Below are positions 33,038-41,588 of a stretch of DNA of 64,000 bases, piece after piece (position 1 is the first letter of the stretch; every line of letters starts with the position of its first letter). The stretch spans positions 1 through 64,000 of the forward strand of contig NZ_SPHO01000009.1 of assembly GCF_005845215.1 (NCBI RefSeq), read 5' to 3'. Position numbers and translations under genes: made by a program. The stretch is from Clostridium sp. 1001271st1 H5 (GTDB taxonomy: Bacteria; Bacillota; Clostridia; Lachnospirales; Lachnospiraceae). The notes beneath the pieces were generated by a model. It was not told the DNA's origin, did no database searches, and was given only the letters and a program-made list of their open reading frames with translations.

Positions 33038-34969
33038 CTATTCCTCTGCGTTCTTTTTAAGCATCCCCAGAATCACACATCCGGCCGCTGCTCCCACAAC
33101 CACCGCAGCCAGATACATAAATGGATTCCCGATGGTCGGAAGTACAAAGATACCGCCGTGAGGCGCCCTGAGGGTACAGCCGAAGGCCATGGAAAGACCG
33201 CCTGCAATCGCGGAACCGATGATACAGGAAGGAATCACCCGCAGAGGGTCCTGGGCCGCAAAGGGAATGGCTCCCTCGGTGATAAAGGACAGGCCCATCA
33301 CATAGTTGACAATACCGGACTGGCGCTCCTTTGCCGTGAATTTTTTCTTAAAGAAGGAGGTGCAAAGGGCAATGGCAATGGGAGGCACCATACCGCCTGC
33401 CATGACAGCCGCCATGACCTCAAAGTTGCCTTCCGCCAGCTGCGCTGTTCCGAACACATAGGCTGCCTTGTTAAAGGGACCGCCCATATCAATGGACATC
33501 ATGCCGCCCAATACCATGCCCAGCACAACTCTGCTGGTGCCTCCCATTCCTCCCAGGAAACGGGTCAGGCCGTCATTAATCATCCCCATATACGGGTTGA
33601 TAAAGGTGGTGACCACAGCTGCCAGGAAGATGCCGATAACCGGATACAGCAGCACCGGCTTAATGCCTTCCAGTGACTTTGGCAGTTTCGAAAAAAGCTT
33701 CCTCAATCCCACTACAATGTATCCGCCTACAAAGCCTGCAAACAGGGCGCCCAGGAAGCCTGCGTTCACATCGCCCCCGGCGGGATTGGCAAACGTAGCG
33801 CCCATCTTGGCAATCAGTCCTGCCACCAGGCCCACTGCCAGTCCCGGACGGTCCGCAATACTCATGGCAATGAAACCAGCCAGGATAGGAAGCATCATTC
33901 CAAACGCCTGCTCTCCTACGGTTTTAAGGTAAGCGGCCAAAGGCGTATTCTTACCAAAGTTAGCCGGGTTAATGGAATAATCGTCAAACAGGAACGCCAG
34001 GGCAATGAGGATTCCTCCGCCGATTACAAAGGGAAGCATATGGGAAACGCCATTCATCAGGTGCTTGTAAATGGTGCGTCCAATGCTGTCATTGCTGTCG
34101 GATACAGACCCGTCTCCGGCAGCCCCTGTGTGGTGGTATACAGGCACGGTGCCGTCCACTGCCCGTTTAATCAGTTCCTCTGCCTTGTGAATGCCGTCAG
34201 CTACAGGAACCATGATAACCGGCTTGCCGTCAAACCTGGCCATCTCCACATTCTTATCCGCGGCAATGATGATGGCGTCCGCCGCTGCAATCTCATCCCT
34301 GGTGAGCACGTTCTGGGCGCCGCCGGAACCATCCGTCTCAGCCTTCAGCGAAATTCCCAGCTTCTTTCCTGTATTCTCCAGGTTTTCAGCCGCCATATAG
34401 GTATGGGCAATGCCGGTAGGGCAGGCCGTGACAGCCAGGACCCGGTATCCGGAGGCTGTTTTCACATCCGCTTCTGCATTCCGGTCCGCCTCTCCCTCAG
34501 GCGCCCCAAAACGCTCCACCTCAGCCCTGTCAATGATGCGTAAAAATTCCTCCTTATCCGAAGCCCCAATCAGCCCTTCCTTGAATCCGGGATTCATAAG
34601 CAGGGTGGACAGGCGGGACAATGCCTCCAGGTGCACGTCTGCCCCCTCAGCAGGCGCTGCAATCATGAACAGCAGGTTTGCAAGGGAACCGTCAAAGGCG
34701 TCGTAATCAACCCCCTCCGGCACAACCATGGCTGCCAGCCCGGGCTCCTTTACCGCCTCCACCTTTGCGTGGGGAATGGCGATTCCCTCACCAATGGCCG
34801 TGCTGCCCAGGGCTTCCCTTGCCAGTATGCCCTTCTTGTATCCGTCTGTGTCCTTAAGCCTTTTGCCTGCATCCATCAGGGATACCAGCCTGTCAATGGC
34901 CTCCTCCTTATTGGAAACCTTTACGCCCAGTTCAATGCTCTCTTTCTTTAATAACTCTGTAATCCGCAT
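33038..34969 (-). CDS. fruA: PTS fructose transporter subunit IIABC
   Basis: 643 residues in the order IIA-IIB-IIC. IIA (~1-145) has the phospho-histidine in GIAIPHAKVEAV (~68). IIB (~170-270) has the phospho-cysteine in VTACPTGIAHTYMAAENL. IIC (~300-640) is the membrane channel, starting at YKHLMNGVSHMLPFVIGGG. It imports fructose as fructose 1-phosphate. It follows fruK by 21 nt with an AGGAGGGG ribosome site. Confidence 0.94.
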   Translation of the reverse strand: MRITELLKKESIELGVKVSNKEEAIDRLVSLMDAGKRLKDTDGYKKGILAREALGSTAIGEGIAIPHAKVEAVKEPGLAAMVVPEGVDYDAFDGSLANLLFMIAAPAEGADVHLEALSRLSTLLMNPGFKEGLIGASDKEEFLRIIDRAEVERFGAPEGEADRNAEADVKTASGYRVLAVTACPTGIAHTYMAAENLENTGKKLGISLKAETDGSGGAQNVLTRDEIAAADAIIIAADKNVEMARFDGKPVIMVPVADGIHKAEELIKRAVDGTVPVYHHTGAAGDGSVSDSNDSIGRTIYKHLMNGVSHMLPFVIGGGILIALAFLFDDYSINPANFGKNTPLAAYLKTVGEQAFGMMLPILAGFIAMSIADRPGLAVGLVAGLIAKMGATFANPAGGDVNAGFLGALFAGFVGGYIVVGLRKLFSKLPKSLEGIKPVLLYPVIGIFLAAVVTTFINPYMGMINDGLTRFLGGMGGTSRVVLGMVLGGMMSIDMGGPFNKAAYVFGTAQLAEGNFEVMAAVMAGGMVPPIAIALCTSFFKKKFTAKERQSGIVNYVMGLSFITEGAIPFAAQDPLRVIPSCIIGSAIAGGLSMAFGCTLRAPHGGIFVLPTIGNPFMYLAAVVVGAAAGCVILGMLKKNAEE

Positions 34970-34990
34970 AAATGCGCCCCTCCTGACCGA

Positions 34991-35893
34991 TTAAAGTGTG
35001 TTTAAGAGTCTCATAATTTCATCCTTGGTTCCTATGCCGTCGGAAAATGCAGTCGCGCCGCCGCAGGCTGTTCCCAGCTTCAGGGCGTATGCATAATCTC
35101 CTTTTTCCAGGTATCCGGCTATGAAGCCTGCCACCATGGAATCCCCGGCTCCAACGGAATTCTTCACAATTCCCCTGGCAACTCCCTGGCGGTATACGCT
35201 GCCGTCCTCAGCCACCAGGATGGCTCCGTCCCCTGCCATGGATACCAGTACATTCACTGCCCCCTGTTCCTTAAGCTTCCTGGCATGGAGAATGATTTCC
35301 TCTTCTGTCTTAAGCTCCAGTCCGAACATCTGTCCCAGCTCATGGTTGTTTGGCTTGATAAGGAAGGGATGGTACTTTAAAACCTTTAAGAGTAAATCCT
35401 TTTCCGCATCCACCACCATGCGGATTCCCCTGCCGTCCAGGCGCTCCATGATTCTCTGGTAGATATCATTGTCCATGGCTGCCGGTATGCTTCCTGACAG
35501 GACCAGCACATCTCCTTCTTTTAAATAGGAAAGCTTCTGAAAAAGCTGTTCCACATCACCGGCCGTAATCTCCGGTCCCATGCCGTTAATCTCGCTTTCC
35601 CGGTCTGACTTCAGTTTTACATTGATACGGGACATACCCTTCTCCACCCGGATAAAGTCAGAGTCAAAGCCCAGGCTCCGGACGCCCCTCTCAATCTCCT
35701 GTCCTGTGAACCCGGCTATGAATCCCAGAGCCGTGCTCTTATATCCCAGGTTTGCCAGAAGCGCCGAAACATTGATGCCCTTACCCCCGTAAAAGATGTT
35801 TTCCCTGATGGTCCGGTTTACACTTCCCAGTGTGAAATGCTCCACTGCCACCACATAGTCCAGTGCCGGATTAAATGTTACTGTGTAAATCAT
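34991..35893 (-). CDS. fruK: 1-phosphofructokinase
   Basis: 300 residues from ATG 35893; a GTG at 35905 could add four residues, and the choice rests on the family start MIYTVTFNPALDYVV. It is a PfkB-family kinase with GGKGINVSALLANLG near the N-terminus and the catalytic aspartate in NSVGAGDSMVAGF (~250). It phosphorylates fructose 1-phosphate to fructose 1,6-bisphosphate, the product of the PTS encoded next to it. Confidence 0.93.
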   Translation of the reverse strand: MIYTVTFNPALDYVVAVEHFTLGSVNRTIRENIFYGGKGINVSALLANLGYKSTALGFIAGFTGQEIERGVRSLGFDSDFIRVEKGMSRINVKLKSDRESEINGMGPEITAGDVEQLFQKLSYLKEGDVLVLSGSIPAAMDNDIYQRIMERLDGRGIRMVVDAEKDLLLKVLKYHPFLIKPNNHELGQMFGLELKTEEEIILHARKLKEQGAVNVLVSMAGDGAILVAEDGSVYRQGVARGIVKNSVGAGDSMVAGFIAGYLEKGDYAYALKLGTACGGATAFSDGIGTKDEIMRLLNTL

Positions 35894-35942
35894 ATATCTC
35901 TGCACCGCCTTCTCATGAAATTTTATTTCTTATGTTGTCTAT

Positions 35943-35971
35943 ATCATAATACGATATCATATTTTCGTCAA
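35943..35971 (-). promoter_or_regulatory. Promoter of the fruK-fruA operon
   Basis: TTGACG at 35971-35966 and TATGAT at 35948-35943 on the minus strand have a 17-bp spacer, about 50 nt before fruK. ATATCAT occurs twice around the -10 region, possibly a regulator site. Confidence 0.65.
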
Positions 35972-36021
35972 TAGTATTTTGTAAGAAAATATGTTTCATA
36001 CATTTTTTCGTCGCAATATAC

Positions 36022-36061
36022 AAACAGACGGCCTGTTTCTGTAAAAAGCCGTCTGTTTTTT
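36022..36061 (-). terminator. Probable terminator of the RpiR-type regulator gene
   Basis: AAACAGACGGC at 36022-36032 pairs perfectly with GCCGTCTGTTT at 36048-36058. It is just past the regulator stop. The T-run is stronger on the plus strand than on the minus strand. Confidence 0.6.
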
Positions 36062-36097
36062 GTGCATTATTTTCTATTTTATCCTCTGTATGAATCA

Positions 36098-36973
36098 TTA
36101 CTTCTTATCTGGTGATATGGCTTTTTCATGACGCCGTATATGCTCCACGGATTCCTTCATGCCTGCCATCAGCAGCAGGTACAGTATCTCCATGACCGCC
36201 GTGGCCGTGACCCTGGAAAACCAGAATTCTTCTGTCAGCAGCTTTTCCCTGGTGGCGGTAACAATCTTATAGTCGCTTATTCCGGCCAGAGGCGAATTTC
36301 CATTGTTGGTAATGAGGATGACCGTGCATCCGTTTTCCTTTGCCCCCTCCGCCAGGGTCTGAAGACGCTTGGAACTGCCGGAATTGGATATAACCATAAC
36401 CACATCCTCCGGTCCCAGGTTAAAGGTATAGGCTGTCTGGGTCTCCCATATATCTCCTGCCACGGCCGGGATTCCCAGCTGGTTGAATTTAAAGGCTCCG
36501 TCCAGCGCCACAGGAATGGTGTTGCCCACAGCTGCCAGCTGCACCATGCGGGCGTGCTCCAGCTTGTCCAGAATATGCTCCAGATTGGCAGGGTCCATCA
36601 TGTTCACTGTCTCTGTCAGCTCCGCCACCTTATTGGCCAATATGTTCTGAAGGGACTGGCTCAGGTCGCTGCGGTCAATGTCATTGGACACGTTCCTGTC
36701 CTTGTGTTCTTCTTCCAGCACCTCCCTGGCCAATGCCAGCTTCAGGCTGTGGAATCCCTTAAAACCGCACCGCCTGCAGAAACGGGATACCGTGGCGTCG
36801 CTGGTCCCGCTGGCCCTGGCCAGCTCTCCCACTGTCATGTCCACCACTTCCGCCTTATGCTCCATCATATAATCCGCTATCTTTTTCTCTGCTTCAAAAA
36901 ATTCATCATAGGAGGAGCAGATGACTCCCAACGCGCTTCGTGTCTCTCCCATATCATATTCCGCCTGTCTCAT
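36098..36973 (-). CDS. MurR/RpiR-family transcriptional regulator
   Basis: 291 residues. The N-terminal helix-turn-helix domain holds MTVGELARASGTSDATVSRF (~46-65) and the C-terminal half is a SIS phosphosugar-binding domain (MVQLAAVGNTIPVALDGAFKF, MVISNSGSSKRLQTLAEGAK). Such regulators sense phosphosugars. Its position next to fruK-fruA suggests it responds to fructose 1-phosphate. ATG 36973 has no clear ribosome site, and ATG 36952 (MGETRSAL) is an alternative start. Confidence 0.88.
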   Translation of the reverse strand: MRQAEYDMGETRSALGVICSSYDEFFEAEKKIADYMMEHKAEVVDMTVGELARASGTSDATVSRFCRRCGFKGFHSLKLALAREVLEEEHKDRNVSNDIDRSDLSQSLQNILANKVAELTETVNMMDPANLEHILDKLEHARMVQLAAVGNTIPVALDGAFKFNQLGIPAVAGDIWETQTAYTFNLGPEDVVMVISNSGSSKRLQTLAEGAKENGCTVILITNNGNSPLAGISDYKIVTATREKLLTEEFWFSRVTATAVMEILYLLLMAGMKESVEHIRRHEKAISPDKK

Positions 36974-37084
36974 GTAAATTTATTTCATGCTTTAAATATA
37001 GCACACAAAATTTAAAAATAAAAGTTGTTTTTCGTCATATATTATAATGCTTTCTGAAACTTTATTAACTTTTCGTTACTCCCC

Positions 37085-37113
37085 TTGTTTTTCCTTTTTT
37101 ACTGTGCTATAAT
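37085..37113 (+). promoter_or_regulatory. Promoter of the PAP2 phosphatase gene
   Basis: TTGTTT at 37085-37090 and a perfect TATAAT at 37108-37113 have a 17-bp spacer. The predicted leader is ~80 nt. Confidence 0.65.
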
Positions 37114-37199
37114 CTCTAAACGTTAACACATTATTAACAATTTGTTTATATTTAGCCGCATATTATCAGGTCTTCAAATGTGAGAAAGAGGCTGGTATC

Positions 37200-37865
37200 A
37201 TGAAAAGTATTAAAACATTTTTATCCAGGTACAAACATGCATGGCTGCTGTGTTACGGCTTCATTTATCTCCCATGGTTCTGTTACCTGGAACGGACGGT
37301 CACACGTCATTACCATGTGATGCATGTTGCCCTGGACGACTTCATACCCTTCAACGAATATTTTATTATTCCCTACATGATGTGGTTTTTATACGTGGCG
37401 GGAACCATTGTTTTCTTCCTTTTCCGCAATAAGGAAGACTATTACAGGATTTGCACCTTCCTGTTCTCAGGCATGACCATCAGCCTGATTATCTGTACCT
37501 TTTTCCACAACGGCACAGATTTCAGACCGGCCATTGACCCGGGCAAGAACATATTTTCCAGCATGGTTGCAGCCCTGTACCAGACGGATACGCCTACCAA
37601 CGTATTCCCCAGCATCCACGTATACAACTCCATCGGCACCCACATCGCCATCATGAAAAGCGGGTCGCTTAAGAAATATCCCTGGGTCCGGGCCGGTTCA
37701 GCCATCCTTATGGTTTCCATCTGCCTGTCCACTGTCTTCTTAAAACAGCACTCGGTCATCGACATGGTAGGCGCAGCCATTATGGCGTATGTGATTTACG
37801 GAATCGTCTACGGATACAACTGGTCCGCAGAAGACAAGAAGGTCACCCAGAAGGCCCTCAGTTAG
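37200..37865 (+). CDS. PAP2-superfamily membrane phosphatase
   Basis: 221 residues with about six hydrophobic segments. The PAP2 active-site motifs appear as FPSIHVYNS (second motif, histidine ~140) and STVFLKQHSVIDMVGA (third motif, histidine ~183). The first motif is divergent. Members dephosphorylate lipid phosphates or undecaprenyl-PP, or act in inositol-lipid synthesis; the substrate here is unknown. It is a single-gene unit with its own promoter and terminator. Confidence 0.8.
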   Translation: MKSIKTFLSRYKHAWLLCYGFIYLPWFCYLERTVTRHYHVMHVALDDFIPFNEYFIIPYMMWFLYVAGTIVFFLFRNKEDYYRICTFLFSGMTISLIICTFFHNGTDFRPAIDPGKNIFSSMVAALYQTDTPTNVFPSIHVYNSIGTHIAIMKSGSLKKYPWVRAGSAILMVSICLSTVFLKQHSVIDMVGAAIMAYVIYGIVYGYNWSAEDKKVTQKALS

Positions 37866-37881
37866 ATGGACAAAAAAACCA

Positions 37882-37931
37882 AAACCGTTGTACGCCGGTA
37901 TGTGATTACCAGCCGGCGTACAGCGGTTTTC
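37882..37931 (+). terminator. Terminator of the PAP2 gene
   Basis: AAAACCG-T-TGTACGCCGG at 37881-37898 pairs with CCGGCGTACA-GCGGTTTT at 37913-37930, a long stem ending in a T-run. Confidence 0.75.
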
Positions 37932-38034
37932 CTGCGTCAACCTCTGTTCCTCTCTTTTCTATTATCTCAGATAAAAATCTTAGCTGCGTTCCATCTCTGC
38001 CCCATCTCCCGCCATGCTGTCCCATTGGCGGGAA

Positions 38035-38087
38035 ACCAAAAAATCCATGGCCCTCCCTGCCAACGGGATTTCCATGGATTTTCATAT
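38035..38087 (-). terminator. Terminator of the orphan gene at 38172-38504
   Basis: AAAATCCATGG ... CCATGGATTTT is an 11-bp inverted repeat. On the minus strand it is followed by TTTTTT. The rest of the gap 37932-38034 holds nothing I recognise. Confidence 0.6.
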
Positions 38088-38107
38088 CAATTTTTGATTG
38101 GATGATG

Positions 38108-38171
38108 CCGGATTCCCGGACTCCCGGTGCTCCCGGACTCCCAGTGCTGCCGGATTCCCGGTGCTCCCGGG
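38108..38171. repeat. 8-9 bp degenerate tandem repeat with a G-quadruplex motif on the minus strand
   Basis: Units of the type CGG(A/TG)CTCC / CGGATTCC are repeated seven times. On the minus strand 38142-38115 reads as four GGG runs separated by 5, 6 and 5 nt, which meets the usual G3-N1-7 quadruplex rule. It lies directly after the stop of the orphan gene, in its predicted 3' UTR. Confidence 0.75.
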
Positions 38172-38504
38172 TTACTGCTCCTTGGAAAAAGGATTCAGCA
38201 TCTTGTTCACCACTTCCGCTTCAGAAGGGCCTTCGAACAGGGTGCTTCCCTGGTCCTTTGCAGGTATACTGTCAACCCTGGAGCCGTCAATGCTGCCCCT
38301 CATCTCTACTTCGTGCTTATAGTCAGCCAGGTATTTTTCAATGGCGCTGATTTTGTCTTCCGGCGCCTCCATACCTTCCCTAGATAGTCCCATGATGTCC
38401 ATGACTGTATCCAGCTCTCCGTCATCCCAGTCCTTAAGGACAGTGTTGGCAAGAAACTGAATCCGTTCCCTGATTGAATTACACTTCAAAAATTCTTTTA
38501 CCAT
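38172..38504 (-). CDS. Hypothetical protein, unrecognised
   Basis: 110 residues, acidic and mainly helical, with no signal peptide or membrane segment. The N-terminus reads MVKEFLKCNSIRERIQFLAN, and the middle DWDDGELDTVMDIMGLSREG. The start is well supported by GGAGG with 9-nt spacing. It is flanked by a terminator and by its own intergenic gap, so it is a single-gene unit. The C-terminal third looks disordered. I do not recognise the family, and a small regulatory or adaptor protein is only a guess. Confidence 0.7.
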   Translation of the reverse strand: MVKEFLKCNSIRERIQFLANTVLKDWDDGELDTVMDIMGLSREGMEAPEDKISAIEKYLADYKHEVEMRGSIDGSRVDSIPAKDQGSTLFEGPSEAEVVNKMLNPFSKEQ

Positions 38505-38574
38505 TTTATAAGACCTCCATACATATGGAAATTTCCTGATACCGGCTATACTATACTACTCCGTTAAAAAGATG

Positions 38575-39594
38575 TCAATTAAAACCGTAAAATTTCTGCG
38601 TTATTTTATATCCCAGAATCAGCAGTTCCCTTCCGCCCTTGCCCGGAAGGTTGCATCCCTGTCCCAGGAAACCCATCCTGAGCCGCAGGAACAGAGGAAG
38701 GTTCTGCTTTTTCAGATACTGCCACAGCTCCTTCTTTTTCTCCAGGTTTTCTTCTGTCCCGGATTTGATGGCCAGGACAGAACAGATGGTCATCATGATT
38801 TCCAGATACTGTATCATGTAATGACGCAGTTTTCTGCTGCTTATCTTCATGGCGTCATAATACCCCAGCATCAGCTTGGTGACCCGAATCTGCTGGTCAA
38901 TGCGGCCAATCATCACCTCTTCATTGACTGACTGGTCCTGCCTCCCGATATAATAACGGTAGAAGTTCACATCCAGGTAATAGATATGCTTCACATGGGG
39001 CAGTGGCTGGTACACAAAAATATTATCCACATAAAAGGTGTGCTTGGGCAGCTCCAGCCCGCACTGGATAAGCAGCCCTGTCCTGTAAATAACAGAATGC
39101 ATCAGGATATACTGCCCTGTCATGAAGAACTTCACGTCATTCCATCCAAATACCTTGTCCTTTGGAAACGCCGTGTGATATTTCATCACCTTTTTCCTTC
39201 TGGCGCCCTCCTTTTCATAGACAAAGTTGGTAACCAGCATATCCAGCGTCTCTCCTCCGTATACAAAGCGCCTCAGGGTTGAAAGAACCTGCTCATACGC
39301 CTCCTCATTGACCCAGTCGTCGCTGTCCACCACCTTAAAGAAAATGCCTGTGGCATTTTTAAGTCCTGTATTCACAGCCTCCCCGTGCCCGCCGTTTTCC
39401 TGGTGGATGGCACGGCAGATAGTTGGATATTCACGGGCATACCGGTCTGCAATCTCCCCCGTCCTGTCCTTTGTGGAACCGTCATCCACAATGATGATTT
39501 CCACTTCCTCCCCGCCTGTAAGCAGGGTGTTGATGCAGTGCTCCATATAGCTCTCCGAGTTATAACAGGGGATTGCCACAGTCAATAACTTCAC
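38575..39594 (-). CDS. Family 2 glycosyltransferase
   Basis: 339 residues with an N-terminal GT-A fold: LTVAIPCYNSESYMEHCIN, IIIVDDGSTKDRTGEIAD and the DxD motif in FKVVDSDDWVNE (~95). The C-terminal ~100 residues are basic and contain no clear membrane helix. Such enzymes transfer a nucleotide-activated sugar to surface polysaccharides or lipids. No other polysaccharide genes are adjacent. A 94-bp tandem repeat lies immediately upstream. Confidence 0.85.
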   Translation of the reverse strand: MKLLTVAIPCYNSESYMEHCINTLLTGGEEVEIIIVDDGSTKDRTGEIADRYAREYPTICRAIHQENGGHGEAVNTGLKNATGIFFKVVDSDDWVNEEAYEQVLSTLRRFVYGGETLDMLVTNFVYEKEGARRKKVMKYHTAFPKDKVFGWNDVKFFMTGQYILMHSVIYRTGLLIQCGLELPKHTFYVDNIFVYQPLPHVKHIYYLDVNFYRYYIGRQDQSVNEEVMIGRIDQQIRVTKLMLGYYDAMKISSRKLRHYMIQYLEIMMTICSVLAIKSGTEENLEKKKELWQYLKKQNLPLFLRLRMGFLGQGCNLPGKGGRELLILGYKITQKFYGFN

Positions 39595-39605
39595 GTTTCT
39601 ACCTC

Positions 39606-39816
39606 CTCGTTATGAGCGCTTGGAGACCGTCCTTTGGTCTCTTACGCGCGATACATGTCACTGGCGCTTAGCGAGGTCCCTTCGAACTTAGCGCAGTGGC
39701 TCGTTATGAGCGCTTAGAGACCGTCTTTTGGTCTCCTACGCGCGATACATGTCACTGGCGCTTAGCGAGGTCCTTTCGAGCTTAGCGCAGTGGCTCGTTT
39801 ATGAGCGCTTAGCCAA
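39606..39816. repeat. 94-bp tandem repeat, 2.2 copies
   Basis: CTCGTTATGAGCGCTT begins at 39606 and 39700, and a partial third copy begins at 39794, giving an exact period of 94 bp with few mismatches. Each unit contains the hairpin GAGACC/GGTCTC (39623-39641 in copy 1) and a longer inverted repeat pairing CACTG-CGCT with AGCG-CAGTG. The third partial copy includes the stop codon of the CPBP gene. Confidence 0.92.
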
Positions 39817-40258
39817 ATACTGCCAGGGCTGCCAGATTAGCGGCCCCATGCATCAATACTGCCATGGGATATCTGCGGTATTCACTGCTTTCATAGCCCC
39901 ATGCCAGCACCATTCCCAGCAGGAATGCATAAGTGCCTTGAATCCAGTTTCCATGATATATGCCAAAGGCCAGGGATGATATGACTGCTGAAGGAAGAAA
40001 AGCCATAAAGCGCCTGAGCCATCCGTACAGGACCAGGCGGAAGGCTCCCTCCTCCAGAACAGGGGCCAGGACCAGTGTCATCCACAAAAAGCCTGCTCCC
40101 TGGGATACAGCCGGACTCATGGCCTCCTCGTAAGATGAGAGGAGACTGCCCGGCCATGGTATAACCTTTACCAGCAGATTGCCGGCCAGCGCCGCTGCCG
40201 CTGCCGCCAGTACACGCTTCTGCCATCCTGCGGGCAAAAGCTGCTTTTCATCCCTCAT
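39809..40258 (-). CDS. CPBP-family intramembrane metalloprotease
   Basis: 149 residues, shorter than many family members. Motif 1 is LAPVLEEGAFRLVLYG (EExxxR), motif 2 SLAFGIYHGNW and motif 3 VLMHGAANLAAL, the three CPBP (CAAX protease and bacteriocin-processing) motifs. Several hydrophobic segments are present. Members process prenylated proteins or peptides, or confer bacteriocin self-immunity; no bacteriocin gene is seen nearby. The final codons run into the 94-bp repeat. Confidence 0.82.
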   Translation of the reverse strand: MRDEKQLLPAGWQKRVLAAAAAALAGNLLVKVIPWPGSLLSSYEEAMSPAVSQGAGFLWMTLVLAPVLEEGAFRLVLYGWLRRFMAFLPSAVISSLAFGIYHGNWIQGTYAFLLGMVLAWGYESSEYRRYPMAVLMHGAANLAALAVFG

Positions 40259-40275
40259 ACGCTCCCTGTCCTTCT

Positions 40276-40314
40276 GTTCTTATTCTGTGTTTTTATTCTG
40301 CGTTCTTATTCTGC
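40276..40314. repeat. Three 13-bp tandem repeats
   Basis: GTTCTTATTCTGT, GTTTTTATTCTGC and GTTCTTATTCTGC follow without gaps. They lie just upstream of the CPBP start codon, within its probable leader or promoter, and upstream of the divergent carbamate-kinase-like gene. Confidence 0.8.
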
Positions 40315-40367
40315 TGACAGTATAGCATGGCTCCATGTGTTTTGCCACCATCTTTTTACTCTTTTCA

Positions 40368-40396
40368 TTGCATTTTTTCCCATATTACCCTATAAT
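40368..40396 (+). promoter_or_regulatory. Promoter of the carbamate-kinase-like gene
   Basis: TTGCAT at 40368-40373 and TATAAT at 40391-40396 have a 17-bp spacer, with start ~40 nt before the ATG at 40443. Confidence 0.75.
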
Positions 40397-40442
40397 AAAC
40401 TTAATTTATATGACAATTTAAAAGACAAGCGAGGTATGGATT

Positions 40443-41372
40443 ATGGCGAAAAAACGCATCGTAATGGCCATTGGCCACAAAGATATGGGAACCAATCTTC
40501 CTGAACAAAAGGCAGCTGTGGCGAGAACCGCCAAAATCATCGCTGATTTCATCCAGGAGGGGTGGCAGGTAGCCATTGTACACAGCAACGCTCCCCAGGT
40601 AGGCATGATTCACACGGCCATGAATGAATTCGGCAAACAGCATGACGGCTATAGTCAGGCTCCCATGTCTGTCTGCTCTGCCATGAGCCAGGGTTATATC
40701 GGATACGACCTTCAGAACGGAATCCGGGCTGAATTGATTAAAAGAGGCATTTACAAACCAGTAAGCACTGTACTGACCCAGGTGACAGTGGACCCATATG
40801 ATGAGGCTTTCTATACCCCTGTAAAGGTCATCGGACGTGTTATGACCAAGGAGGAAGCTGATGCTGAGGAAGCCAAGGGCAACCATGTGACAGAAGTGGA
40901 AGGCGGCTACCGCAGAATCGTTGCATCCCCCCATCCCGTTGCCATAGTGGAGATTGATGCCATCAAGGCCCTTATGGATGCGGACCAGATTGTCATTGCC
41001 TGCGGAGGAGGCGGCATTCCGGTTATGGAGCAGGGCTATAACCTAAGGGGCGCCAGCGCCATCATTGAGAAGGACCTTGCCACCGGACTGCTGGCCAAAG
41101 AGATTGACGCGGATGTGATGATGATACTTACCAGCGTGGACAACGTGACCTTAAACTATGGTACTCCCCAGGAACAGCCCATCAGCCGCATGACCATAGA
41201 CCAGGCCAGGGATTATATCAGCCAGGGCCAGTTCGAATTTGCCTCCATGCTGCCAAAGGTATCTGCCTCCATTGATTTCCTGGAGAGCGGCAAAGGCAGG
41301 AAAGCCATCATCACCTCCCTGGATAAGGCAAAAGAAAGCCTGAAGGGACATGCAGGCACGGTAATTGAATAA
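40443..41372 (+). CDS. Carbamate-kinase-like amino acid kinase family protein with altered active-site loops
   Basis: 309 residues, the usual carbamate kinase length. The C-terminal nucleotide half is conserved: QIVIACGGGGIPVM, AIIEKDLATGLLA (catalytic lysine), MILTSVDNVTLNYGTP and the end MLPKVSASIDFLESG. The N-terminal loops differ. The usual GGNAL is GHKDMGTN, and the usual THGNGPQVG is VHSNAPQVG, so glycines that contact phosphate in ArcC are replaced. It may use another substrate or work differently. It stands alone, with its own promoter and terminator, away from any arginine deiminase or oxamate/allantoin genes. Confidence 0.8.
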   Translation: MAKKRIVMAIGHKDMGTNLPEQKAAVARTAKIIADFIQEGWQVAIVHSNAPQVGMIHTAMNEFGKQHDGYSQAPMSVCSAMSQGYIGYDLQNGIRAELIKRGIYKPVSTVLTQVTVDPYDEAFYTPVKVIGRVMTKEEADAEEAKGNHVTEVEGGYRRIVASPHPVAIVEIDAIKALMDADQIVIACGGGGIPVMEQGYNLRGASAIIEKDLATGLLAKEIDADVMMILTSVDNVTLNYGTPQEQPISRMTIDQARDYISQGQFEFASMLPKVSASIDFLESGKGRKAIITSLDKAKESLKGHAGTVIE

Positions 41373-41409
41373 AGACCCTGGTTCTGCCAGATAACCGTAC
41401 GTAAACAAC

Positions 41410-41463
41410 AAAAAGGAATCCATTCATCCCTTAAGAACAATAGGGGTTGATGGATTCTTTTTG
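41410..41463 (+). terminator. Terminator of the carbamate-kinase-like gene
   Basis: AAAAAGGAATCCAT pairs with ATGGATT-CTTTTT around an inner CATCCC/GGGGTTGATG stem. T-runs end both strands. Confidence 0.75.
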
Positions 41464-41588
41464 TAATTGTTTCTGTAATTGTTTCTGTTATTATTTTGCT
41501 GTCCGTATACTTTTAATCTGGCAGAATCCGGCAGACATGCAGATATATAGCCGGAAGACATGTGAAGCCCTATGCCTCCGCAGCGTCA

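Noticed and set aside
35913..36098. A 61-codon minus-strand frame upstream of fruK
   Set aside because: It covers the fru promoter and the regulator's terminator, has AT-driven composition and no ribosome site.
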